Of a stretch of 64,000 nt of DNA, positions 17,775 to 26,390 are shown in pieces. This stretch comes from CAVRGQ01 sp963720785. Lineage in GTDB: Bacteria > Actinomycetota > Acidimicrobiia > IMCC26256 > DASPTH01. The notes beneath the pieces are model-generated. The model saw only the letters and a list, made by a program, of their open reading frames with translations. It did not search any database and was not told the DNA's origin. The stretch spans positions 263,506 through 327,505 of the forward strand of contig CAVRGQ010000003.1 of the NCBI GenBank assembly GCA_963720785.1, given 5' to 3'. The first letter of the stretch is position 1. The number at the start of each line of letters is the position of its first letter. The translations under genes were made by a program, and so were the position numbers.

Positions 17775-18901
17775 CTGTCGCGGAAGTGCGGGATGACCTG
17801 CTCGCCGATCTGACGGATCGTCTCGAGCATCGCCCACTGCGGCACGGTGCCCATCTGGTTGAGGAAGAGGATCTCGTCGGCGCCCGCGTCGATCAGCCGC
17901 TCCACGTAGCCGATGCAGTCGTCGACGGTGCCGTACGCGTGGTTGGGGTTGAGCATCGCCTCGTTCGGTGACGAGAGGTCGAGGCTGAACTTCTCACGGC
18001 CGATCGCCGACTCGATGATGGCCGAGCCGTCGCCGGTGGCGGCCTCGAGGTCGGCGGGCCAGGTGTCGGGCTCGGGCAACGGTGTCGCACCGTTGCTGCC
18101 CCAGTGCGCGATCGACTCCATGAAGAAGCGCTGGCCGCGCAGACCGATGCGGCGGGCCTCGGCGCGGTCGTCGAGCACGATCGCCGGGCACAGCGCCGCG
18201 AGGTGCTCCGTGGGCCGGTACCCCACCTGCTCGGACGGCTCGCGGTTCTTGAAGGCGTTGCGGTAGATCGCGTTCTTCTCGGCGACCTGCTCGGGCCCGC
18301 CGAAACCGAGCACGAGCGCACCGATGCCGCGACCGCCGGCGTCGTTGAGCGTCTCGTTGTGCGTGCACGCCATGTAGAGCGGCGGGTGCGGGTCCTGGAG
18401 CGGCTTCGGGTGCAGCTTGCGGGGCGCGATGCTCACGAACTCGCCCTGGTACTCCCAGTCGTCCTCGATCCAGAGGCGCGGCACGAGGTACATCGCTTCC
18501 TTGATCATCGGCGGGAGGTCCTCGAGCCGGTAGCCGAAGGTGCCGGCCTCCTCCTCGGTACCGCCCTTGCCGAAGCCCACGTGGAGTCGGCCGTTCGACA
18601 GGATGTCGAGCGCGGCGGTGCGCTCCGCGACCTTGACCGGGTGGTTCATGGCGGGCGGAAGGCAGATCACGCCGTGACCGATGCCGATGCGCGTGGTGCG
18701 GCCCGCGAGGTACGCGAGGAACGTCTCGGGGACGCTCATGTGCGCGTACTGCTCGAGCGCGGTGTGCTCGACGCACCACACGGTGTCGAAGCCGAGTCGC
18801 TCGGCGAGCAGCGACTGCTCGACGATGTCGTGCAGGATCTTCGCGTCGCCCTCGCGGGACGTGTCGGCCGTCTGCGCCTCGTAGATGAGTGAGAACTTCA
18901 C
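17771..18901 (-). CDS. LLM-class flavin-dependent oxidoreductase
   Basis: 376 residues with a luciferase-like TIM barrel: MKFSLIYEAQ, FDTVWCVEHTALEQY, RIGIGHGVICLPPAMNHPVKVAERTA (split here as two segments) and NGRLHVGFGKG. It uses FMN or F420 for oxidation or monooxygenation. In actinobacteria many members are F420- or FMNH2-dependent and act in terpenoid or steroid breakdown. It follows the amidohydrolase gene with a 38-base gap on the same strand, suggesting one transcript. Cofactor and substrate are not fixed by sequence. Confidence 0.88.
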   Translation of the reverse strand: MKFSLIYEAQTADTSREGDAKILHDIVEQSLLAERLGFDTVWCVEHTALEQYAHMSVPETFLAYLAGRTTRIGIGHGVICLPPAMNHPVKVAERTAALDILSNGRLHVGFGKGGTEEEAGTFGYRLEDLPPMIKEAMYLVPRLWIEDDWEYQGEFVSIAPRKLHPKPLQDPHPPLYMACTHNETLNDAGGRGIGALVLGFGGPEQVAEKNAIYRNAFKNREPSEQVGYRPTEHLAALCPAIVLDDRAEARRIGLRGQRFFMESIAHWGSNGATPLPEPDTWPADLEAATGDGSAIIESAIGREKFSLDLSSPNEAMLNPNHAYGTVDDCIGYVERLIDAGADEILFLNQMGTVPQWAMLETIRQIGEQVIPHFRDS

Positions 18902-18939
18902 CGGGACCCCCTCCCGTCCCGGTGAAGCCTCCTGTCGCG

Positions 18940-20133
18940 TCAGGCGGTGACCGGGACGTTCTCCATGTTCATGAGCCGGGCGAGGTTCCCACCCATGAAC
19001 TTGCGGAGCAAATTGTCGTCGATGCCGTCGAGGTCCTGCATGAAGCGCCCGGGCTCGGCGAGCCCCTCGGGGTGCGGGTAGTCGGACCCGTAGAGCACGT
19101 GGTCCTCACCGAGGAGCTCGGCGAGGTACGCCGGATCCTCCTCCCAGAACGGGCTGATGTAGATGTTGCGCCGGATCTGGTCGATCGGGTTGGTGCCGCC
19201 GAACTCCTGCGGCATCTTCTTCCAGAGGTCCTTGAAGTTCTTGAGGAGGGGCGCCACCCAGCTCGCGCCGTTCTCGACCACCGCCACTTTGAGGTCGGGG
19301 AACCGGTTGAGCGTGCCGTCGCACACGAGCGCGGCGACGGAGTCCTCGATGGGCCGCCAGCTCTGCAACATCCGGAACGCGCTCGGCTGGAACGGGAGCA
19401 TCTCGCTGCCGGACCCGGTCCAGTCCTTCACGTAGCGCTCGTACCCGCTGTCGGAGGAGTGCATGGCGACGAGCAGGTCGTGCTCCACGATCTTCTCCCA
19501 CACCGGATCGAACTCCGGCAGGCCGAACGACCGCGGGCCCCGCAGCCCCGGCACCGGTGCGGGGCGGATGAGGACCACCTTCGCGCCGCGCTCGACCACC
19601 CAGTCGATCTCCTCGAGCGCGCGCTCGACGACCGGCAACGTGATGACGGGAGTGGAGAAGATGCGGTCCTCGTAGTTGAACTGCCAGGTCTCGTACATCC
19701 ACTGGTTGAGCGCGTGGATGACCTCGTGGATGAGCTCGGGGTCGTCACGCAGACGCTCCTCCACGAGGCTCGCGAGCGTGGGGAACATCAGCGTGCGGTC
19801 GAGGCCCTGCTCGTTCATGAGCTCGATGCGCGCCGCGGGGTTGCGCCACGCGTCGAGACAGCGCACCGGCGCGCCGAAGATCTCGCGACGGCTCTTCCCG
19901 TCGGGGTTGCCCACCCGGTAGTACTCCTCCTGCGCGCCCGGTCGGGCGACCACCTCGAACGTGGGGTTCGGGATGTACTCGGAGATCTGACCCCGCACCA
20001 CGATCTTGGTGCGGCCGCGCACCTCGACGTAGTCGATGACGCCCTTGTAGCGGTCGGGCATGAACTTGGTGAGGGCGTCCTGGTCCTCGTAGAAGTGGTT
20101 GTCGGCGTCGAACACCGGCATCGCTGCAGCCAT
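18940..20133 (-). CDS. Amidohydrolase-2 family metal-dependent hydrolase
   Basis: 397 residues from ATG 20133, preceded at 8-base spacing by AGGAGG. The N-terminus DADNHFYED replaces the usual HxH with a single His, as in many actinobacterial TIM-barrel amidohydrolase-2 members. AMHSSDSGY offers the central His, and YGSDYPHPEG provides the conserved catalytic Asp near the C-terminus. Members decarboxylate or hydrolyse ring compounds. Upstream lie an acyl-CoA ligase and downstream an LLM oxidoreductase on the same strand, which suggests a small catabolic operon. Confidence 0.88.
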   Translation of the reverse strand: MAAAMPVFDADNHFYEDQDALTKFMPDRYKGVIDYVEVRGRTKIVVRGQISEYIPNPTFEVVARPGAQEEYYRVGNPDGKSRREIFGAPVRCLDAWRNPAARIELMNEQGLDRTLMFPTLASLVEERLRDDPELIHEVIHALNQWMYETWQFNYEDRIFSTPVITLPVVERALEEIDWVVERGAKVVLIRPAPVPGLRGPRSFGLPEFDPVWEKIVEHDLLVAMHSSDSGYERYVKDWTGSGSEMLPFQPSAFRMLQSWRPIEDSVAALVCDGTLNRFPDLKVAVVENGASWVAPLLKNFKDLWKKMPQEFGGTNPIDQIRRNIYISPFWEEDPAYLAELLGEDHVLYGSDYPHPEGLAEPGRFMQDLDGIDDNLLRKFMGGNLARLMNMENVPVTA

Positions 20134-20134
20134 G

Positions 20135-20174
20135 GTTCAATCCTCCTGAGATTTGTACCCAGTCTAAATTGAAC
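20135..20174 (-). promoter_or_regulatory. Inverted repeat enclosing the ribosome binding site of the amidohydrolase
   Basis: GTTCAAT (20135-20141) and ATTGAAC (20168-20174) are perfect inverted copies. The 26 bases between them hold the AGGAGG of the amidohydrolase gene. The pair could be an operator dimer or an mRNA hairpin that hides the ribosome binding site. Sequence symmetry is the only evidence. Confidence 0.3.
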
Positions 20175-20208
20175 TTGGGCTCGGTGCAACTACCTCAGCA
20201 GCGGCGCG

Positions 20209-21677
20209 TCACCCGCCCCGTTCCGCCACGAGGGCGCCCCGGTTCACCTTGGTGGCGGCGCTCCGGGGGATCTCCGGGAGCACCTCGAGGCTCTTGGGCA
20301 CCTTGTAGGGCGCCAGGCGGCTCTTCGCGTAGGCCCGAACCTCGTCGAACGACGGCGGGTCGGCGGGGTCGGCCGGCTCCACGATCGCGTGCACCCGCCG
20401 GCCCCACTCGTCGTCGCGGAGGCCGATCACCACCACGTCGGCCACCTTCGGGTGGTCCATCAGGGCGATCTCCACCTCGGCGGGGTACACATTGGCTCCC
20501 CCGCTGATGATCAGGTCGACGCGGCGGTCGACCACGTAGAGGAAGCCGTCGTCGTCGAGGTACCCGAGGTCGCCGACCGAAGAGAAGCCGTCGGGTGTGG
20601 TGGCCACCTGCGGCGCGGCGCCGAGATAGGTGGACCCACCGTGCACCGGTGAGCGCAGGTGGATCTCCCCCACCTCGCCCGGAGCCAGGTCCTCGTCCAT
20701 CGGATCGAGGATGCGCACTTCCGTGCCGTGCAGGCCGCGCCCGACGGTCCCCTGGTGCTCGAGGTACTCGTCGCCGCGGGCCGCGGTGATGCCGAGCGCC
20801 TCGCTCATGCCGTACGCGAAGAAGATGTGCTCGCCACCCACGAGATCGATCCACGTCGCGCGAGATAGGGCGGCATCGGAGCCGCCCCCTGCACGATGAC
20901 GCGGATGCTCGACAGGTCGCGCGCGTCGATGTCGGGGAGGTCCGCGATGCGCTTGAGCATCGTGGGCGTGCAGTTGAAGGTGCTGATGCGGTGGCGCTCG
21001 ATCACGTCGACGACGCGCGCCGCGTCGAACTTCTCCATCACCACCACGTTGTCGCCGGCGAGCAACTGGAACAGGCAGGCGAACCCGTTCACGTGGTACA
21101 TCGGCCCGAGCACGATCACGTGCTGGGGGCGCGCCACCACGACGCCCCAGTGCGTGGCGAAGGGCACCGCGTACAACTCGTCGTACACCCCCGCCTTGTT
21201 GCTCACCACGATCTTGGGCAGGCCGGTCGAACCACTGCTGCAGATGCCGTTGGCCTGCGGCGCGACGACGTCGGGGAGATCGGGCACCGGCCCGTGCGCC
21301 GCGTCCGCGATCCATTCCAGGTCGTCCTGCCCGAGGTGCAGCGGGCCGTCGACGACCTCGCGCAACCGCTGCAGCTCCCACTCCGGGAGGTCCCAGCGCA
21401 TCGGCACCGGCACCGCGCCGAGCTTCCACGCCGCGTACGCGCCGAGTGCGAATTCGCCGGAGTTCGGGAGGGCGATGCCGAGGCGGTCGCCGAAGCCGAG
21501 GCCTCGGCGGGCGAACTCGGTGGCCAGCGCGCTCGAGCCACGGTCGAGGTCACGCAGCGTGGAGGCACGCTCCGTACCGTCGGGGCGAACGTGCACGAAC
21601 GCGGTGCGATCCGGCTCGGCGGTCGCCAGGTCGTGCAGCCGCCGGCCGATGCTGATCGGCTCAGCCTGTCCCTCCAC
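20209..21677 (-). CDS. Class I adenylate-forming acyl-CoA ligase (frameshifted)
   Basis: About 490 residues from GTG 21677 (VEGQAEPISIGRRLHDLATA). Adenylation motifs: SSGSTGLPKIV, the acyl-AMP motif FAYGMSEALGIT, and the hinge region VGDLGYLDDDGFLYVVDRRVDL (split as VGDLGYLDDDG and VVDRRVDL), then ISGGANVYPAEVE and the terminal lysine region RSAATKVNRGAL. One base is missing near 20862 in a CTCGCGCGACG tract, so the first half ends early in its own frame. It activates an acid with CoA in the same direction as the amidohydrolase and LLM genes. Confidence 0.85.
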
Positions 21678-21807
21678 GCGGTACCCCCAGTACACAAGCA
21701 GGCATTCGGTGTGCTGGCACGGTTGTAGCACCGTTGACGCTCCCGTGGGCGTGAGGCCAACCCTCGCGCGGTTTGCTCGTGGGGCGGACGAATCCGGAGG
21801 TTCCCCC

Positions 21808-22356
21808 ATGGCCATCAGTTGGACACGACGCCCCCGTCGCCACGAGGAGATGATGTCGGACTTCGTCACGCCCACCGTCGCGGAAGCGGAGCGCCTGCTC
21901 GAGGAGGCGCGCCGCGCCGAGGCCGAGCGGGCGGCCGAGATGAGTCGCCAGACCGAGGACGAGAAGCGCCGCCGGGCGGAGTTCGAACGCGAGGCGGCCT
22001 CGCTGGCCGTCGCGATCGAGGCGCGGGTGCAGGCGGTCACCGCTGAGGTCGCGGGCGCCGACGTGCAACCCAGCCGTGAGGTGCGGACCCTGGCTCGGGG
22101 CTGGCTCCACGGGTCCACCGCGACCTACGGCAACGACTTCATGCACCGTGAGCAGGTACTGGCCGCGAAGGACCGCACCGCCGCTCTGCTGCTCGACACC
22201 ACCGGCGAGGCGGGCGAGATCTACGAGCAGGTCACCGACCTCGACTCGCCGTGCTCGTTGCCCTTCGACCACCCGGTCGCGCTGCGCATCGATGCCGCCG
22301 AGGTGTTGGCCTGGCGCGCCTTCGTCGGGTACGTCCGCACCCTCGCCGGCGAGTAG
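21808..22356 (+). CDS. Hypothetical protein with N-terminal coiled coil
   Basis: 182 residues from ATG 21808, with GGAGG eight bases upstream. Residues about 22-75 are rich in Glu, Ala and Arg with heptad-like spacing (EAERLLEEARRAEAERAAEM), so a long helix or coiled coil is likely. The C-terminal part is globular (REVRTLARGWLHGSTATYGN). I do not recognise a family. There is no signal peptide or membrane segment. It is followed after 45 bases by a secreted serine hydrolase gene on the same strand. Confidence 0.7.
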   Translation: MAISWTRRPRRHEEMMSDFVTPTVAEAERLLEEARRAEAERAAEMSRQTEDEKRRRAEFEREAASLAVAIEARVQAVTAEVAGADVQPSREVRTLARGWLHGSTATYGNDFMHREQVLAAKDRTAALLLDTTGEAGEIYEQVTDLDSPCSLPFDHPVALRIDAAEVLAWRAFVGYVRTLAGE

Positions 22357-22401
22357 CGCCGCCGACCCCGCCGAGGGGGCCACGCAGCGCGACGATGGTG
22401 T

Positions 22402-23583
22402 GTGCCTCCCCGTTTCCTCGGCTGTCGTCGCTCGGTCGCGCTCGCGTGCACGCTCCTCGGTGTGCTGGCGGTGGCGACGGCCGGGTGCTCCTCGGACGAC
22501 GGCAGCGGGCGCGCCGGGGCTGCCAGCACGGCACCGGCCTCCTCGTCGACGGCATCCACCGCGTCCACGAACGCACCGACCACGAGGGCACCCGCCGCAA
22601 CCACCGCGGCACCGACGCACCGCGAGTACCCCGCGGGGACCTTCGACGCGACGGATGCCGCCCTCGCGCAGCGCGTGGCGGCAGCCGGGCTGAACGGCGG
22701 CTTCGTGCGAATCGTGGCCGACGACGACACCGTCCTCCACGAGGCGGGCGTCGGCGCGGTCGACGGCTCGACGGTCCTCGACGTCGCGTCCTCCACCAAG
22801 TGGATCACCGCCGCGACCCTCATGACGTTCGTCGATGCCGGCACCATCGGTCTCGACGACGACATCTCGCGGTGGCTCCCCGAGTTCGCCGGCGCCCGAC
22901 CGCCCGTGACCGCGCGCATGTTGCTGACGCACACCTCCGGGATCCACGACAACCCGTGCCAGAACGGTGGTGTGAGTCTGGCCGAGTGCGTGGCGACGCT
23001 CGCGGCGAGCCCGATCGAATTCCCCGCGGGCACGGCGTTCTCCTACGGCAACTCCCCGTTCCTCGTGGTCGGGCGCCTCGTGGAGGTGCTCGGCGGCGGC
23101 GACTTCGCCACCGTTGTCCACGACCGCGTCACCGGGCCACTCGGGATGACGGCCACCACCTGGCCCGGGGCGCCCTCGTCGCCCAACCCCGCGTTCGGTG
23201 TCCAGACCACGGTCGACGACTATGGCCGCTTGCTCGCGATGCTCCTGCACGACGGCGCGAGCGACGGTCACCGCGTGCTCTCCGCCGCGTCGGTCGCCGA
23301 GATCGTCCGCAACCAGGTCGGCGCCTACGACACCACCCACGACTACTCGGTGGGGATCACCGGCATCCCGCGCTACGGCCTCGGCTGCTGGCCCGACGTC
23401 GTCGACGAGCGCGGCCGCACCACCGTGGTGAGCGGCAACGGTGGGAAGGGCCTCTATCCCTGGATCGACTTCACGACGCGCACGTGGGGCGTGGTCGGCG
23501 TGCAGGACGAGCGCGGCGCCCAGTACGCGGTCCCCGCCTCGCAGGTGGTCGCCGTCGCCGCGCGCGAGGCGCTGGCGAGTTAG
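22402..23583 (+). CDS. Secreted or lipid-anchored serine hydrolase, beta-lactamase/class C fold
   Basis: 393 residues from GTG 22402. The N-terminal hydrophobic stretch ends VATAGC, a loose lipobox with Cys29. A Ser/Ala/Thr-rich linker (residues about 40-70) follows, then the enzyme domain. The catalytic SSTK (Ser130 to Lys133) matches SxxK, FSYGNS supplies the second-motif YxN, and SGNGGKG stands where KTG/HxG usually lies. Family members are esterases, D-aminopeptidases or penicillin-binding proteins, and a true beta-lactamase is not implied. The last bases overlap the convergent gene. Confidence 0.82.
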   Translation: MPPRFLGCRRSVALACTLLGVLAVATAGCSSDDGSGRAGAASTAPASSSTASTASTNAPTTRAPAATTAAPTHREYPAGTFDATDAALAQRVAAAGLNGGFVRIVADDDTVLHEAGVGAVDGSTVLDVASSTKWITAATLMTFVDAGTIGLDDDISRWLPEFAGARPPVTARMLLTHTSGIHDNPCQNGGVSLAECVATLAASPIEFPAGTAFSYGNSPFLVVGRLVEVLGGGDFATVVHDRVTGPLGMTATTWPGAPSSPNPAFGVQTTVDDYGRLLAMLLHDGASDGHRVLSAASVAEIVRNQVGAYDTTHDYSVGITGIPRYGLGCWPDVVDERGRTTVVSGNGGKGLYPWIDFTTRTWGVVGVQDERGAQYAVPASQVVAVAAREALAS

Positions 23584-23996
23584 TCGGGCGTGTTGGTCGA
23601 GAGCAGGGTGATCGGCATCCCGAACGCGGGCGAGAGGTCGACCTCGTCGAGGATGCGCTCGCCGTGCTCGCGGTGCTGGCGATAATTCACGTCCATACCG
23701 TGCCCGGCCAGGGCCGACACCGCGCCCTCCACGCCGATGGTGCGCACCACGACCGAGTAGACCCCCTCGCCGTGCTCGTCGAGCCACTCGCGGAAGCGGG
23801 CGGTCTCGGTGCCCTCCCGTTCCGACGGCGAGATCACCTCGATTCCGGCAGACCAGTCGAGGAGCACCCGGAGGCCCTCCGCTTCGAGGGGGAAGTCCTG
23901 GAGATCGACGCCGAGGTCGCGCCAGAGCGCGGCGGCGGCATCGTGATTCTCGGGGCGGACGCAGAACACGACGTGGTGGAGCTTGGCGGCACGCAT
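23580..23996 (-). CDS. VOC-like (glyoxalase fold) protein
   Basis: 138 residues from ATG 23996. LHHVVFCVRPENHDAAAALW is a typical first VOC strand and helix, and VVRTIGVEGAVSALAGHGMD the second module. GIEVISP ends the first half. The metal positions are only partly kept. Function unknown. Its stop overlaps the stop of the serine hydrolase gene on the other strand. Confidence 0.7.
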   Translation of the reverse strand: MRAAKLHHVVFCVRPENHDAAAALWRDLGVDLQDFPLEAEGLRVLLDWSAGIEVISPSEREGTETARFREWLDEHGEGVYSVVVRTIGVEGAVSALAGHGMDVNYRQHREHGERILDEVDLSPAFGMPITLLSTNTPD

Positions 23997-24047
23997 GCCC
24001 GGGATCGTACGTAGCGCCGTGCACATCCCGCCACGTAGCCTCCGCGC

Positions 24048-25088
24048 ATGCGCGTACGACGTGATCCCAGCGACGACCTCATGCACCCGGCCGACGACGA
24101 CCCCAATTACAACGAGAGCCGCTACTACAACTTCTCCGAGCCGAACGGGCTCGGCGGAGAACGTGGTGGGCTCGGGGGCTGGGTGCGGATGGGCAACCGC
24201 GTCAACGAGGGGTACGCCGAGCTCACCGTGTGCCTGTACCTCCCCGACGGGCGGGTCGGCTTCATCTTCAAGCGGCCGCACATCGACCACAACGACACCC
24301 ACGACGCCGGCGGGCTGCGCTTCGAGGTGGTGAGCCCGTTCGAGGAGCACCACGTCACCTACGACGGCCAGGTGTGCATGCTGGCCAACCCGCGCGACAT
24401 GGCCGATCCCGGCACCGCGTTCAAGAACAACCCGCACGTCGACTGCACCATCGACCTGCGGCTGGTAGCCGCGGCCCCGGCCACCGGCGGTGAACGCATC
24501 TACGACGACGGCGAAGTGCCTCCGGCCGAGCTGGCCACGTCGTTCGCCCGCGGCCACACCGAGCAGCAGATGCAGGTGACGGGCGTGGTGCGCGTCGACG
24601 GGCAGGAGTACCACCTCGAGCGCGGCCTCGGCCTGCGCGACCACTCGTGGGGCCCGCGCGTCTGGCAGAGCATCTGGTGGTACCGGTGGGTCACCGCGAG
24701 CTTCCCCGACTTCGGCATCGGCGCCACGTTGCGCGGCGCGGAGGACGACCCCACGGTCCGCCACTCGAGTGGCTATGTGTACGACCGCCGCTCGGGCGAG
24801 CTCGTCACCGCCGAGGTCACCGACATCCAGCTCGACACCGAGTACGACGACGAGTGGTTCCCGGTGCGCAACCACGCGGTGATCACCACCGACCGCGGCG
24901 ACGTGTACGAGCTGCACGGCGACATCTGGTCCGCCATCCCGTTGCGCAACCGACGCGACGGCAAGATCACCCGGATCAGCGAGAGCATGACCCGGTTCCG
25001 CTGCGGTGACGAGCACGGCGCCGGGCTCACCGAGTACCTCGACCAGATGATCGACGACGCGCCGGTGGGAGTCGGACGCGGTGGCTGA
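24048..25088 (+). CDS. DUF7064/7065-like protein (CrtC/AttH-like lipocalin fold)
   Basis: 346 residues beginning MRVRRDPSDDLMHPADDD and SRYYNFSEP. The diagnostic GLRDHSWGPR lies in the centre, as in CrtC-type hydroxyneurosporene synthase-like and DUF7064 proteins with two lipocalin-like barrels. In actinobacteria these genes accompany CoA-dependent breakdown of terpenoids or steroids, but their reaction is not established here. The stop overlaps the GTG start of the phosphotransferase gene by eight bases, so they are an operon. Confidence 0.75.
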   Translation: MRVRRDPSDDLMHPADDDPNYNESRYYNFSEPNGLGGERGGLGGWVRMGNRVNEGYAELTVCLYLPDGRVGFIFKRPHIDHNDTHDAGGLRFEVVSPFEEHHVTYDGQVCMLANPRDMADPGTAFKNNPHVDCTIDLRLVAAAPATGGERIYDDGEVPPAELATSFARGHTEQQMQVTGVVRVDGQEYHLERGLGLRDHSWGPRVWQSIWWYRWVTASFPDFGIGATLRGAEDDPTVRHSSGYVYDRRSGELVTAEVTDIQLDTEYDDEWFPVRNHAVITTDRGDVYELHGDIWSAIPLRNRRDGKITRISESMTRFRCGDEHGAGLTEYLDQMIDDAPVGVGRGG

Positions 25089-26331
25089 CGATCTCGCAGC
25101 CGGCCTGGCCGACGTGCTCGCGCCCGTCGTCGGCACGCCGGTCGAGATCACGGGCCTGGGCAAGCTCAGCGGTGGCGCGTCGCGCGAGACGTGGGCCTTC
25201 GCGGCGAACGGCGACGACTTCATCCTCCGGCGCGACCCACCTGGCCGCCCGAGCGAACCCGGACGGGTCCAGCTGGAGGTCGACGCGATGCGCGCGTGCC
25301 GCGAGGCCGGGCTGCGCGCCCCCGAGGTCGTTGCCGACGACGACGGCACCCGCTTCGGCACCCGGGGCCTGATCATGCGGCGCAACGCCGGCGACCCGAG
25401 CCCGCGCAAGATCCTCAACGCTCCCGAGTTCGCCCCGGCCCGGGAAGTGCTCCCCCGCCAGCTCGCCGAGTTCCTGGCCGGGCTCCACGCCCTGCCCCTC
25501 GACGCGGTGCCCACCGCCGAGGAACGGGACCCGCTCGAGGTGTGGGAGAAGTACCTCGAGCTCGGCGAGCGCCGGCCGGTGCTGGAGGCCGCGTACGCCT
25601 GGCTGGAGGATCACCGTCCCGCGCCCCGCGCCGACGTGATCGTCCACGGCGACTTCCGCGTCGGGAACCTGATGGTCGAGCCGACGGGCCTGAGCGCGGT
25701 GATCGACTGGGAGGTCGCGCACCGCGGCGACCCGGTGGAGGACATCGCCTGGTTCTGCCTGCGCATGTGGCGTTTCGGCGAACCGCTCGAAGCCGGCGGC
25801 CTCGCAGCGCTCGACGAGTTCCTCGCCCTCTACGAGGCGGCCGGCGGCGGCCCCGTCGACCGCGAGGCGCTCCGATGGTGGTTGGGCGCGAAGACGCTCG
25901 TGTGGGCGATCGGCTGCATGGTGCAGGGCCGCATGCACCTCTCGGGCCGCGTCCGTTCGACCGATCTGGCGGCGGTGGGACGGCGCGTGACCGAGCAGGA
26001 GTGGGACCTCATCGAGCTCATCGAACCCGCAGCTGCCAGGGCGGCGAGGACGGCGCCCGAGCCGCCCGAGGTCCCCGACGACGCCACGCCGTTCGGGCAC
26101 CCCACCGCGCGCGAGCTGCTCGAGGCGGTCGAGGAGTTCCTCCGCGAGCAGGTCGCCCACGTGGAGGCCCGCGCCATCAACTACCACGCCAAGGTCTCGG
26201 CCAACATCCTCGCCCAGGTCCGCCGGGAGCTGTCCCGACCGGTGCCCGACGAGCCGGCCGACGAGTCGTGGGCGTCGCTCGCGCGCCTGACGCGGGACCG
26301 TCTCCTCGTCGTCAATCCGGCCTACCTCTAG
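25081..26331 (+). CDS. Phosphotransferase (APH/ACAD10-type) fused to a DUF6285-like domain
   Basis: 416 residues from GTG 25081. The kinase part has GGASRETWAF, the catalytic VIVHGDFRVGN (HGD at 189-191) and IDWE at 209-211, as in aminoglycoside-phosphotransferase-like enzymes that phosphorylate hydroxyacyl-CoA in ACAD10/11-type 4-hydroxy-acid catabolism. The last 75 residues (HPTARELLEAVEEFLREQ, then RAINYHAKVSANILAQVRRE) match DUF6285, which normally is a separate small gene beside the kinase. The fusion supports a shared function. A strong hairpin follows the stop. Confidence 0.8.
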   Translation: MADDLAAGLADVLAPVVGTPVEITGLGKLSGGASRETWAFAANGDDFILRRDPPGRPSEPGRVQLEVDAMRACREAGLRAPEVVADDDGTRFGTRGLIMRRNAGDPSPRKILNAPEFAPAREVLPRQLAEFLAGLHALPLDAVPTAEERDPLEVWEKYLELGERRPVLEAAYAWLEDHRPAPRADVIVHGDFRVGNLMVEPTGLSAVIDWEVAHRGDPVEDIAWFCLRMWRFGEPLEAGGLAALDEFLALYEAAGGGPVDREALRWWLGAKTLVWAIGCMVQGRMHLSGRVRSTDLAAVGRRVTEQEWDLIELIEPAAARAARTAPEPPEVPDDATPFGHPTARELLEAVEEFLREQVAHVEARAINYHAKVSANILAQVRRELSRPVPDEPADESWASLARLTRDRLLVVNPAYL

Positions 26332-26337
26332 ACGCGA

Positions 26338-26365
26338 GTGGGGCGGCCCCGAAGGGCCGCCCCAC
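26338..26365 (-). terminator. Terminator hairpin with cUUCGg tetraloop on the minus strand
   Basis: A perfect 12-bp stem (GTGGGGCGGCCC with GGGCCGCCCCAC) closes a loop that reads UUCG in the minus-strand transcript, the extra-stable C(UUCG)G tetraloop. It lies 25 bases after the stop of the first solute-binding protein gene and 6 bases after the convergent kinase gene, so it can serve both. There is no U-tract. Confidence 0.8.
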
Positions 26366-26390
26366 TGCTGTCACGTTCGCCGGAAGCGGC

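Noticed and set aside
20135..20174. KstR/KstR2-type operator
   Set aside because: The half-sites do not match the known AACnnGTT-like core, so no regulator is named.
22402..23583. True beta-lactamase resistance gene
   Set aside because: The motifs only show the broad serine hydrolase fold, which includes esterases and peptidases.
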